39,276 nt of DNA, taken from assembly GCA_036939355.1 (NCBI GenBank), contig JALLAP010000045.1, positions 1 through 39,276 on the forward strand, read 5' to 3'. This document shows positions 18,113 through 26,251 of the stretch, piece after piece. Each line of letters begins with the position of its first letter. Within the stretch, counting starts at the first letter, position 1. The notes beneath the pieces are model-generated. The model was given only the letters and a program-made list of their open reading frames with translations. It searched no databases and was not told the origin of the DNA. The position numbers were made by a program, and so were the translations under genes. The stretch comes from Thalassiosira profunda (taxonomy: Eukaryota; Bacillariophyta; Thalassiosirophyceae; Thalassiosirales; Thalassiosiraceae).

Positions 18113-20932
18113 ATGTTCACGCAGTCGTTCGCCAACTCGGACAGGCAGCAGGCCCGCCGGGCCTCCCGCGCCGCGGCCCTGCGGCGGATGGAGGAGGCGG
18201 CCGCCGGGGTGCTCCGCGCCGAGGATACGGCCGACGGCGCGGGCAAGCCGAGTCAGCCCTCGGCGGCCGCGACGGGAAGCCCGGGCGGGTTCGAGGGCGG
18301 CTTCCCCAGCGCCAAGGCCCGCCCTTGGCACGCCACCGCGGACGAGGAGGCGAGCCACGACGACTGCAGCGTCGGTCCCCTGAGCGTCGGCCGCGCCTCC
18401 AAGTTCCTGAGCGCGACGCAGCGCGACCACGAGGCCCGCCGCCAAGCCGCCTCCCCCAACAACGGCAATACTCATAGCAACGCCGCACCGGCCTATGACG
18501 CCAGGGGGGTGAACCCGCGGGCCCCGCCCCCACTGCACCTCTCGAGCGCCGCCCGCCAGTTCCTGTGGGACGACAACTCCGTCGCCTCGGGGGTCACGCG
18601 GCAGACCGACTCCCGCGAGCGGGCTGCCGGCGCTTCTCCCCTCGGCGGCCCGCGCGGCCCGAATCTATACGACCTCAAGAATTCGCTGGGTCGGCAGCAG
18701 GTGGTGAGGAACAAGGGCCAGGGGCGCAGAGGCGCTAGATGGTCTGCGATTAATAATGCGGGTAACGAGCTGGGGGGGCTGGGGGAGGGGATCTGGAACG
18801 CGCTGACGGGCAGCAGCAGCGACGGCAACGCGAACGACGATCACCAGAGCGTGGCGAGCAGTCGCAGCGGCCGGTCCTACAGGGACGCCGAGGGCGAGCG
18901 GCTCCTCACCCTTGCCTCCGAACGGCTCCACCCCGGCAGCCCCGTGGTCGAGAACTTGGACGCTCTAAATGAGGAGGCGAAGGAACTCGGCGAGATTGAA
19001 GACGACGACGATTCCTTCACCCGACGGCGGGTGTTTTTGGACCGGGAGGGGAACATGACGTTCGCCCGCGGGGACTACAATGGAGGCTGCCACGACAACG
19101 GAGGCGGTGAGCGAAATGGGTGCAAGCGCCTCAAGCGGCCGCTGGTGCTATTGTGTGCCGCCGCGGCCGTGGTCGGGGTGTGCGTCGGAGTTGCCACACT
19201 GTACTCTCGGGTGACGGGCAATGTGGCCGGGACTACCGACGGGGTGAGCTTTGACGAGTGGCAGGCCACAGTCGACACCGCGGCCGGAGGGGACTGGGGC
19301 ACGGACCGCCCCAACGACAACGACGGACCGCGCGCCGACAAGGCCCGCCTCGACCACCTCCGCTTCGCCCTCCTCCACGGCGGATTCTCCACCCCTCCAG
19401 CGTTGGAGGACGAGCGGTCCGCCCAATACGCGGCATTGCGGTGGCTCGCGCGCGATGATCCAAGGCAGATGGATCCCGAGAGCGTGTATTTGCCCCAGCG
19501 GTTCGGGCTGGCGGCATTGTGGTTTGCCACCATTGGCTCTGGGTACGGCTGGCATTTGCCGGGGCAAGCCAATGATGAAGAAGGCGAGTATGAAGATGAT
19601 GCGTACTACGACGACGGACACGACGACGCCTTCGAGGACGAGGGCAGTGGCAACCGCCGGAAGCTCAAGAACTCCGACACCCCGTCTGCCAGCTGGAACC
19701 GGCACGACGCCTGGATGAGCGGCGCGGGGGTCTGCGGGTGGTACGGCGTCGCATGCCACCCCCGCGAGGACGGCGACGTTCACGACCCGAACCACGACGG
19801 GGACGTGTCCCGCCTCGAATTGCGGGGGAACAGCCTCCGTGGATTGATACCGGAAGAGATTTACGCGACGTTGCCGTATTTGACGGTGCTGGATCTGAGC
19901 GACAACGGATTGGCGGGGACGCTCAGCGCCGATGTCAGCAAGTTGGAACGCCTGGAGTCGCTCAACCTCACGGTCAACGACGTGGCGGGTTCGCTGCCCC
20001 TCGCCCTCGGCGAGCTGCCGGCGCTCAAGGAGCTGCACCTGGCCGACAACATGCTCGGCGGCTCCGTCCCCCATTCCATCGGCAAGTTACAGAAATTGCG
20101 CCACCTCGATTTGGCCGGGAACTCTCTGGACGGCACCCTCCCCTACCAGCTGGGACGGCTGGCGCAGTTGAGCGCGCTGGATTTGTCGGGCAACATGCTT
20201 AAGGGGCCAATCCCGCACGAGTTTTCGGCGTTGCAAACGCTGGTGGAGCTGGATTTGAGCCACAACGACCTGGAGGGGCCGCTATTCTCAGAGCTGGGAG
20301 AGGTGACGTACCTGACCGTATTGCGGCTGAACAACAATCGCTTCGACGGTTCTTTGCCATCGGAGATTGGCCAGTTGATCCACCTGGACGAATTGCGCCT
20401 CGACAACAACCAGTTTGAGGGAGCGTTGCCGAATGAGATCTCGCGACTGCAAGGGCTCGATACGCTCAACGTCGCGCACAACCGCTTCCGCGGCGAGTTC
20501 CCTCCCGAGTGGACGGAATTGGCCGGTCTGCGCGAGCTCGACGCCTCGTCGAACGCGCTGCGCGGCCCGATGCCCATCTTCGTCGACGGCCTGACCAACC
20601 TCCGGGTGCTCAACCTGGCGCACAACGACTTGACCGCCGCCATCCCCTCCGAGGTGGGACGGCTGTACAAGCTCGAGTACCTCCGTCTCGACAACAACGA
20701 ATTCGAGGGGACCGTGCCGGAAGAGCTGGGGGGGCTGGCCAACCTCAAGACCATGGCGCTGCACAACAACTACCTCATCGGGGACGTCGGCGAGCGGATC
20801 TGCAAGTTGGCCGACGAGCTGTTCCTGACGCGGCTGACGGTGGATTGCGGCGGGGAGGCGCCGGAGGTGGCGTGCGACTGCTGTCTGTGCCACGACCACG
20901 AGCCCATCGTGCATTTGGCGGAGGATCCGTAG
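18113..20932 (+). CDS. Single-pass leucine-rich-repeat membrane protein with Cys-rich tail
   Basis: An intronless ORF of 939 residues from ATG 18113 (MFTQSFANSD). About 340 N-terminal residues are disordered and likely cytosolic. One membrane helix follows at about 341-366 (PLVLLCAAAAVVGVCVGVATLY), in type II orientation. The external part begins with an acidic linker and a CGWYGVACHP motif, like the N-cap of plant LRR proteins (W-x-GV-x-C). It continues with about 13 plant-type LRRs (L-x-x-L-x-L-x-x-N-x-[FL]-x-G-x-[IL]-P) from about 565 to 905. It ends with a Cys cluster (CGGEAPEVACDCCLCH), an arrangement I associate with diatom LRR proteins. No kinase domain is present. A surface recognition or adhesion role is inferred. 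The N-terminal part is compositionally biased but in the same frame. Confidence 0.85.
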   Translation: MFTQSFANSDRQQARRASRAAALRRMEEAAAGVLRAEDTADGAGKPSQPSAAATGSPGGFEGGFPSAKARPWHATADEEASHDDCSVGPLSVGRASKFLSATQRDHEARRQAASPNNGNTHSNAAPAYDARGVNPRAPPPLHLSSAARQFLWDDNSVASGVTRQTDSRERAAGASPLGGPRGPNLYDLKNSLGRQQVVRNKGQGRRGARWSAINNAGNELGGLGEGIWNALTGSSSDGNANDDHQSVASSRSGRSYRDAEGERLLTLASERLHPGSPVVENLDALNEEAKELGEIEDDDDSFTRRRVFLDREGNMTFARGDYNGGCHDNGGGERNGCKRLKRPLVLLCAAAAVVGVCVGVATLYSRVTGNVAGTTDGVSFDEWQATVDTAAGGDWGTDRPNDNDGPRADKARLDHLRFALLHGGFSTPPALEDERSAQYAALRWLARDDPRQMDPESVYLPQRFGLAALWFATIGSGYGWHLPGQANDEEGEYEDDAYYDDGHDDAFEDEGSGNRRKLKNSDTPSASWNRHDAWMSGAGVCGWYGVACHPREDGDVHDPNHDGDVSRLELRGNSLRGLIPEEIYATLPYLTVLDLSDNGLAGTLSADVSKLERLESLNLTVNDVAGSLPLALGELPALKELHLADNMLGGSVPHSIGKLQKLRHLDLAGNSLDGTLPYQLGRLAQLSALDLSGNMLKGPIPHEFSALQTLVELDLSHNDLEGPLFSELGEVTYLTVLRLNNNRFDGSLPSEIGQLIHLDELRLDNNQFEGALPNEISRLQGLDTLNVAHNRFRGEFPPEWTELAGLRELDASSNALRGPMPIFVDGLTNLRVLNLAHNDLTAAIPSEVGRLYKLEYLRLDNNEFEGTVPEELGGLANLKTMALHNNYLIGDVGERICKLADELFLTRLTVDCGGEAPEVACDCCLCHDHEPIVHLAEDP

Positions 20933-21349
20933 GGAAGCCGCAGGGGTGGTTTGTCATTGTAACAATACTTTTAAGAATGATGCATGCTAGGATGCATTAG
21001 AGAATGCATAAGAGCGCAACACAGTCCTTTCGGTCGCCTCCCCTGCTGTCGTGCTAGGAATGCTCTACTCTGCTCGTCATCCCCAGGTTGGATTGCTCTT
21101 TGCGATTCTTTTTGGTGCATACACCATCAAGCCAGCGGCGATACGCAATAATTTGTCGACTAGATATCCATCTGAATTGCTCCAGGCAGGTGATGCCCCC
21201 CTCAAAATATCCCCACCATCCATCTAGCGCATTTCAGCCTCAGTTGAGTTGCAATGGCTTCCCCCGAACTGTCCCCTAACCTGTGCATTTCTGCCGTTTT
21301 TATTGAAAATACAGTTTCTGCCCACATGCACATCATCACCCTGCAGCGA
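20933..21349. other. Convergent 3' intergenic region
   Basis: These 417 bp lie between the LRR stop and the stop of the plastid single-TM gene. They are AT-richer than the genes, consistent with 3' UTRs. Three ATGCAT palindromes at 20980, 20992 and 21004 are spaced by exactly 12 bp. No gene is seen. Confidence 0.6.
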
Positions 21350-21799
21350 TTATTGCATCTCCACGGGAGGGAGCGCGTCCAGCGGGATCAGATCCCGGCT
21401 CCCAATCATCAGCGGCACCAAAAACAAAATGGGAAGCAGCGTCAATATGATGTAGATTATCACCCGAGTCTGCTTAGCATCGCTGAAGTCCGGATTCAGC
21501 AAATTGGGATCGTCGCTCAGTTCTCCCTGCGAGAGGAACGGGGCCGCCGGCGAATTGGCAATGTCGTTCGATGCCTCCTGCGCTGTGAGGGGGGCGTCGT
21601 CCTCGTCGTCGGTGAGGTCTATCACGCCCAAATTGCTGTTGTCCTCGGGCGATGAGAGGAGTGGCGACACTCGTCGGTGCTGGGCGCAGGGTATCCTGTG
21701 CGGCGCCGGGGAAAACGCCGCGGCGGGCGACAGCTGTCCGGCGAGGAGCAGGCAGTGGACGGCGAGGATCGCCAGCGAGGCGAGGTGGGCGGGCGCCAT
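21350..21799 (-). CDS. Plastid-targeted protein with one C-terminal TM helix
   Basis: A 149-residue ORF from ATG 21799 (MAPAHLASLAILAVHCLLLA). The signal peptide ends PAAA-FSPAP, a near-perfect ASAFAP plastid-import site. The mature part has an acidic stretch (LTDDEDDAPL), then NPDFSDAKQTRV and a single strong helix (VIIYIILTLLPILFLVPLMI), followed by SRDLIPLDALPPVEMQ. The layout suggests a small thylakoid or envelope protein anchored by its C-terminal helix with a short Pro-rich tail. I do not recognise a named family. It is divergent from the cupin gene; both start contexts read TGCAAACCATG. Confidence 0.8.
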   Translation of the reverse strand: MAPAHLASLAILAVHCLLLAGQLSPAAAFSPAPHRIPCAQHRRVSPLLSSPEDNSNLGVIDLTDDEDDAPLTAQEASNDIANSPAAPFLSQGELSDDPNLLNPDFSDAKQTRVIIYIILTLLPILFLVPLMIGSRDLIPLDALPPVEMQ

Positions 21800-22035
21800 G
21801 GTTTGCACAGAGTGCAGGCGGTGGTTGTGGAAGCTAGCCTGCTTGCTTCACCACAACAAGTGCGTCATAGCCTTCAGCTTCACCTTCACGAGTGAGAGAG
21901 TCCGGCCGGCGTTAAAGTATGAGTTCCTACGTGAATTTCTACGGAGGGTCGGCCGATCCGACCCTCTGATTTCATTTCCGCCCACAACCAACCCCCCCCC
22001 CCCCCCCCCCCGCCTGCAGGCCTTGTTTGCAAACC
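21800..22035. promoter_or_regulatory. Short divergent promoter with inverted start contexts
   Basis: This 236-bp intergenic region drives two divergent genes. The same 11 bases TGCAAACCATG form both translation starts on opposite strands. The C20 tract (21992-22011) lies 24 bp before the cupin ATG. Confidence 0.5.
21992..22011. repeat. C20 mononucleotide tract
   Basis: An uninterrupted run of 20 C lies in the 5' flank of the cupin gene. Such runs are length-variable and error-prone in assembly. Confidence 0.9.
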
Positions 22036-22896
22036 ATGAGGCCGATGCTGTCGTCGCTCGTGCTGCTCGCGCTGTGGACTCCGCGCCCGCGCGGGGCGGC
22101 GTCGTTTGCTTCGCTTCCTCCGCCGCGACACTATGCGCACATCACATGCACTCGACAAAGCGTCCATCGGCATGCACTCCCTCCAGCACAGACGACGGCG
22201 GTTGCCGAGTTCCTTGGCAATGAGATTGGAGAGGAATTGCAAGAGCAGCAGCAAGTTGAAAAGGTGCGCATCAATGACGACGATGAAATCTTGACCTCTC
22301 TTTTCGGATCCCAGGAGACACTCGACGAGTTCTTCTCCACCACCTTCGGACGTCGGGCGATCCACTTTCCCCGCTCCCAACAGCCGCTCGCGCCGCCTCT
22401 ATCGGGCATTGACCTGCCGAGCCTTTATCAGACCAACGGGTGGACCTCCTTCCGAAAGCGCGGCAGTCAGGACATGCTCGACAAATCTCAAACGAGCTAC
22501 GAGCAACTCACACAATGCATATCGGAGGGCGGCTCGATCGTCGTGCCCGTCACCCCGGAGGACTATCTCTTTGATACGAAGGTGCAAATCGAACGAGCAC
22601 TGGGCCTTCCAGAAGGAGACGGCACCAGCATGAACGTCTACCACTCCGGCCCCTCCGCCGTAGCATTGAACATCCACTACGATGCGTACCCCGTCTTCGT
22701 GTTGCAATTGGAGGGGCAGAAGATGTGGATGATTCAGGACGATATGTTCGGGAGGCCGGAGCGGGACGTCACGGAATGGAGGAACATCACCATGGCGGAG
22801 GGAGATGTGCTCTATCTGCCGCAAGGCGTGCTCCACGCGGCGACTACGGCGGAGGGGTACGAGACGACCACTCACGCAACAATTGGCATCGTTTAA
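22036..22896 (+). CDS. Cupin_4/JmjC-like Fe(II)/2-oxoglutarate oxygenase
   Basis: A 286-residue ORF from ATG 22036. The first 22 residues look like a signal peptide (MRPMLSSLVLLALWTPRPRG) followed by AAS-FASLP, so plastid or secretory targeting is possible. The conserved core has the cupin_4 pattern LNIHYDAYPVFVLQLEGQKMW with His214 and Asp216, and the distal His267 in YLPQGVLHAATT, giving the metal triad HxD...H. Relatives hydroxylate ribosomal proteins or other protein side chains. The substrate here is unknown; a plastid ribosomal target would be a reasonable guess if import is confirmed. The C-terminus ends soon after the double-stranded beta-helix (THATIGIV), so the dimerisation/winged-helix part of MINA/NO66 proteins is absent. 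Confidence 0.8.
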   Translation: MRPMLSSLVLLALWTPRPRGAASFASLPPPRHYAHITCTRQSVHRHALPPAQTTAVAEFLGNEIGEELQEQQQVEKVRINDDDEILTSLFGSQETLDEFFSTTFGRRAIHFPRSQQPLAPPLSGIDLPSLYQTNGWTSFRKRGSQDMLDKSQTSYEQLTQCISEGGSIVVPVTPEDYLFDTKVQIERALGLPEGDGTSMNVYHSGPSAVALNIHYDAYPVFVLQLEGQKMWMIQDDMFGRPERDVTEWRNITMAEGDVLYLPQGVLHAATTAEGYETTTHATIGIV

Positions 22897-22907
22897 CATC
22901 GTTATGT

Positions 22908-24074
22908 TTACTGAGAGGCAACCAGATGCTTGGGCGGCGCGACGTACGCTTTGGGAGGAGCCTTGGCTCCAGAGTCCTCCTCGACAGCCTCAATCTTGAC
23001 AATCTTGCCTTCCTTCACAGTGAGGATCTGGTGGCGGCGCCACTCGTCCTCCTTGGTTAAGACGATTTCCACGTGGTGGCTATCCAAAACCTTCATTCTT
23101 ACGAAGTGAATCTTGGCCCCGGCGGCGAAATCGCGGAGGATCTGGGCCTTCATGTCGGCCTTGCCGATGATGGAGCCCTCGATCTCCGCCTCGAGGTCGT
23201 CGTGGAAGATGTTGTCGATGGCCTCTTTGATGTCTTGTAGGTTGGACTTGTCGCTGTTCTGGACACGCTCGTGGTTGCGCATGCTTTGCAGCAAGTCACC
23301 GACTCCAAAGGCGTCCCGGAGCTCCTTTTGCGGAGAGCCGACCAGCATATTGCAAACCTTGTACACCATCCCGTCCTTGATGGTGATGCGGGAGTGCGTC
23401 TTGATGTCAGTGGCCGGGTTCTTGAAATGCAAGCTGACCTCGGCATGAGTGTCGTCGATGGGCTTCCAGAGGAGAAGCTCTGCCTTGGTTCCAATGGACA
23501 GGAAGAACTTGGCTTGCTCCCGAATGCCGTCCTTGTTGATGGTCTTGCCGCTCAGAAGGTTCCTGAAGTTTGGGTGAATGGCAGCTTCGAACGGGGCCTC
23601 CATCTCATCGAACGTCTTGACGGTGCCATCGTACACCGCGAGGTGGGCCTTGAACTTCTTCTCGACATCGTAATGGGCCATGGCGCGCCGCGCCCTCAGG
23701 AGAGACTTCACCGACTCTTCCGTCGCCTTTGCCGTGAGGATCTTGCCGTTGTAGGAGACTTGGCAGACGAAGTGAATGACAGCATCGGCCCTCGCATTCA
23801 CAATGCGAAAGCGAAAGGCGAAGATCTGCGGCGCGAGCATCTGGACCTTGACGCCGGAAGCCGTGGATCCGAGGGCGAAGCAGTTGGCGTGGATGGTCTT
23901 GAGTTGCTCCTTGGAGAGGGTGTCCCCGTCCATCTGTTTGAATTGGTCGTCAAACATGCTATCGAAGAGGCCTTCGACATCAGAGAAGGCTCGGACGGTG
24001 CCGTCGAACTTGGCGAGATAGGAACGCATATTTTCTTCGAGCGTCATGCTGGCTACTGCTTGGTTAAACTTCAT
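22908..24074 (-). CDS. Protein with three tandem NTF2/SnoaL-like domains
   Basis: A single ORF of 388 residues from ATG 24074 (MKFNQAVASM). Three related units are visible at about residues 12-118, 125-245 and 255-370. The first two share a YLAKFDGTVRAF / HLAVYDGTVKTF start with a helix of the form DxMFDDQF / EAAIHPNF. All end with strands of the form [ILV]-x-[TV]-x-x-G-K-[IM]-[VL] (VSYNGKILTAKA, ITIKDGMVYKVC, LTVKEGKIVKIE). There is no targeting peptide and no evident catalytic residue. Single-domain NTF2-like proteins usually dimerise; three in one chain suggests an intramolecular assembly or multi-site binding protein. The last 20 residues are Ala/Pro/Lys-rich. It is convergent with the cupin gene, with only 11 bp between stops. 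Confidence 0.75.
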   Translation of the reverse strand: MKFNQAVASMTLEENMRSYLAKFDGTVRAFSDVEGLFDSMFDDQFKQMDGDTLSKEQLKTIHANCFALGSTASGVKVQMLAPQIFAFRFRIVNARADAVIHFVCQVSYNGKILTAKATEESVKSLLRARRAMAHYDVEKKFKAHLAVYDGTVKTFDEMEAPFEAAIHPNFRNLLSGKTINKDGIREQAKFFLSIGTKAELLLWKPIDDTHAEVSLHFKNPATDIKTHSRITIKDGMVYKVCNMLVGSPQKELRDAFGVGDLLQSMRNHERVQNSDKSNLQDIKEAIDNIFHDDLEAEIEGSIIGKADMKAQILRDFAAGAKIHFVRMKVLDSHHVEIVLTKEDEWRRHQILTVKEGKIVKIEAVEEDSGAKAPPKAYVAPPKHLVASQ

Positions 24075-24399
24075 TGAAGTGTTGTAGGTTGTTTGCGAGT
24101 GATTTTATGAGAGAGTGTTCAGCGCTGGGGATATGGGCATTTGGGATCAGCCAAGATGTGAACAAGGAGTACTAGAACAGAGTGACGTGCAGAAAGGTCT
24201 ACCTCGGGTGTTGAGTTTCTTGGAGGTCTTGCTTACACTAGAGAGGGATGGAGGGACGGAGATGAGACCGAGAACAACAGCGCCCGCGCGCCCCCTCCGG
24301 TGAACCAGAGAATAATGGCCGTCGATGCACTAACCGACGAGCCAGGGGTAGCGCGCGCATATGTGATAAGCCTCTCCTCCTCGCCGCGGTGAATCAGCC
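24075..24399. promoter_or_regulatory. Divergent intergenic region
   Basis: These 325 bp lie between the triple-NTF2 gene (minus) and the DEP-DUF1769 gene (plus). I find no gene or clear repeat; both promoters must be here. Confidence 0.4.
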
Positions 24400-26193
24400 A
24401 TGGCAATTGCACCGTCCCCTCCGGCTGCTGTCGGAATCGACGAAGATTCTCAAACCAGCCTCGCCCCAGCCCTCTCCCCCCTGAGCTTCCAGCAGGCCCT
24501 CGCCCTCGCCCGACGGATGCGCGAGGAGCTCCGGCCGCACACCAAAGATCGAAAATGGCGGTTCAAGTCCTACCCAAATTGCTTCACGGCCTCCCATGCC
24601 ATAAATTGGGCGCTGGATAATATCAGCGCAGAGGAAGCGGTGGCCGTGAACAGGCTGAACAAATTGGTGGACTATGGTCTCCTCATGCACGTGGTGGACC
24701 ACTCGAAGAGGTTTCGAGTGGGGGAGACGAGGACGCTGTATTTCAGGATGGCGAGCGACTCTATCTTGGACGCCGATGTTGCAATTGATTCCTCGCCCGG
24801 AAAGGGGACGCCCATTATATCGGGATTATTCTCTAGCGGCGTGGGGGCGTACGGATTGAACAGCCCCGAGTCTGTGCAGCAACAATTGGCAAACATCGAT
24901 CACGTCTTGCAAGAGACGGTGAAGGAGCTGAACGACACGCGGGGAAAGTTGGAGATGGTGCATCAGGAGGTGCTGGGGCTGGTGTCGCAGCAAATCTCCA
25001 CGTTCCTGATTATCTTCATCCTCTACATTCTTATCATCTGCGTCGTGGTTCCTTCGTCGGGAATGGGCTGGTTGGGTATTGTTGGACTAGCCTTGACAAT
25101 GGGGGCGTCGACGCGGTATGGTTGGAGGTGTATTTCTCTTTGGAGCGACCTTGACTCCAGAACCGTGCCCCTGGAGACAGTCATCGTTGCCGACGACGAC
25201 CGCAGCCTTGCGGAAAGCACTCTTGCGAGAGATCCCAAACCATTTGAGAGAAAGCCCCACACATCATCGATCACATCGATCATATCCAAATCGATCAAAT
25301 CCATGACGGGCGTCTCGGGGAGGGCTCTGATGCGGTCGAAACGCGCGGGAGAAAGGCCGCTGGTATTCATGAGGGATGCGTACTCCCTTCCGGATGCAAA
25401 AACGTGGGTGCACCGGCCTTTGATGATATGCGCCAACGCTGCACCGTGTCCAGACCTCAAGGTCCCGGACTATGGAATAGATGCATGCCCTCTCGGGGTG
25501 CCATTCCAGTTCTCTTCGGACTTGTTCGAAGGCACGTGTCTCATACGTCTAAAGGGCTCGAACAGTGACGATCCAGAGGGAGACGCAGAATACTTCAATG
25601 GCAGGAAACGGATTTTTCAGAGTGTGGTGCAAGGTCGTTTCAAAGAGGAGGTGCCGGTATCGGATGTGACAACTGGACACGAATTCACGCGGCCGTTGAA
25701 GAATCTGCCGCATCCGTTCATACTGAGAACGGCAACAGCATTCATTGGGAAAGTCAGCCCGGGGGCGAACATTGTCGTTCATACCGACCAACCTTTTGTG
25801 GAAGTGACCCTCTGCGCTTCCTCGCAGATTGTCAGGGGCGACGAACCTGGAAACGAGCCGAACATTACGTGCAAAAATATCGTGGAAGATTGCTCCGTCT
25901 TTGGGGGCGTCTTCGCCAAGGGCAACGTGCCCGCCTCTCGCCGGAAGCGATTCTTCGCCAATTCTACGAAATGCAAGGGCTACACATTTGACACAGAGAC
26001 GGTGTACACATTCGAGTTCTACCAGAACTTATTTGATGCACAATCCTACTCGCTGGATCTTGGCTTTGCAAAGATTGGTTGCTCCAGCGTACTTAACGGG
26101 CAACCAATACAATGGCTGGGAAAAACGAGGGATGGCCGGTATCTGTGGTCCTTCCAGATTTGGCACGAGAAATTGTTAGCCCAACAACAGTGA
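24400..26193 (+). CDS. DEP domain - two TM - DUF1769 protein
   Basis: An intronless ORF of 597 residues. Residues about 30-120 fit a DEP domain (ALARRMREELRPHTKDRKWR, then CFTASHAINWAL, then AVAVNRLNKLVDYGLLMHV and TLYFRM). A coiled-coil-like helix follows (about 155-190), then two hydrophobic segments (FLIIFILYILIICVVV and MGWLGIVGLALTMGAS, about 201-243). From about 385 to 560 there is a DUF1769 region: LFEGTCLIRLKG, VVQGRFKEEVPVSDVTTGHE, FTRPLKNLP, then NIVVHTDQPFVEVTLCASSQ. DEP domains bind membranes and G-protein partners. DUF1769 is of unknown function and, to my knowledge, is best known from fungi. A hairpin-anchored membrane protein with both ends cytosolic is the simplest topology. 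Confidence 0.75.
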   Translation: MAIAPSPPAAVGIDEDSQTSLAPALSPLSFQQALALARRMREELRPHTKDRKWRFKSYPNCFTASHAINWALDNISAEEAVAVNRLNKLVDYGLLMHVVDHSKRFRVGETRTLYFRMASDSILDADVAIDSSPGKGTPIISGLFSSGVGAYGLNSPESVQQQLANIDHVLQETVKELNDTRGKLEMVHQEVLGLVSQQISTFLIIFILYILIICVVVPSSGMGWLGIVGLALTMGASTRYGWRCISLWSDLDSRTVPLETVIVADDDRSLAESTLARDPKPFERKPHTSSITSIISKSIKSMTGVSGRALMRSKRAGERPLVFMRDAYSLPDAKTWVHRPLMICANAAPCPDLKVPDYGIDACPLGVPFQFSSDLFEGTCLIRLKGSNSDDPEGDAEYFNGRKRIFQSVVQGRFKEEVPVSDVTTGHEFTRPLKNLPHPFILRTATAFIGKVSPGANIVVHTDQPFVEVTLCASSQIVRGDEPGNEPNITCKNIVEDCSVFGGVFAKGNVPASRRKRFFANSTKCKGYTFDTETVYTFEFYQNLFDAQSYSLDLGFAKIGCSSVLNGQPIQWLGKTRDGRYLWSFQIWHEKLLAQQQ

Positions 26194-26251
26194 TGACGGA
26201 TCAACATATCAGTGCATAAGAGAACTGTCTCGGTTAGATCCTTTTGAAGTC

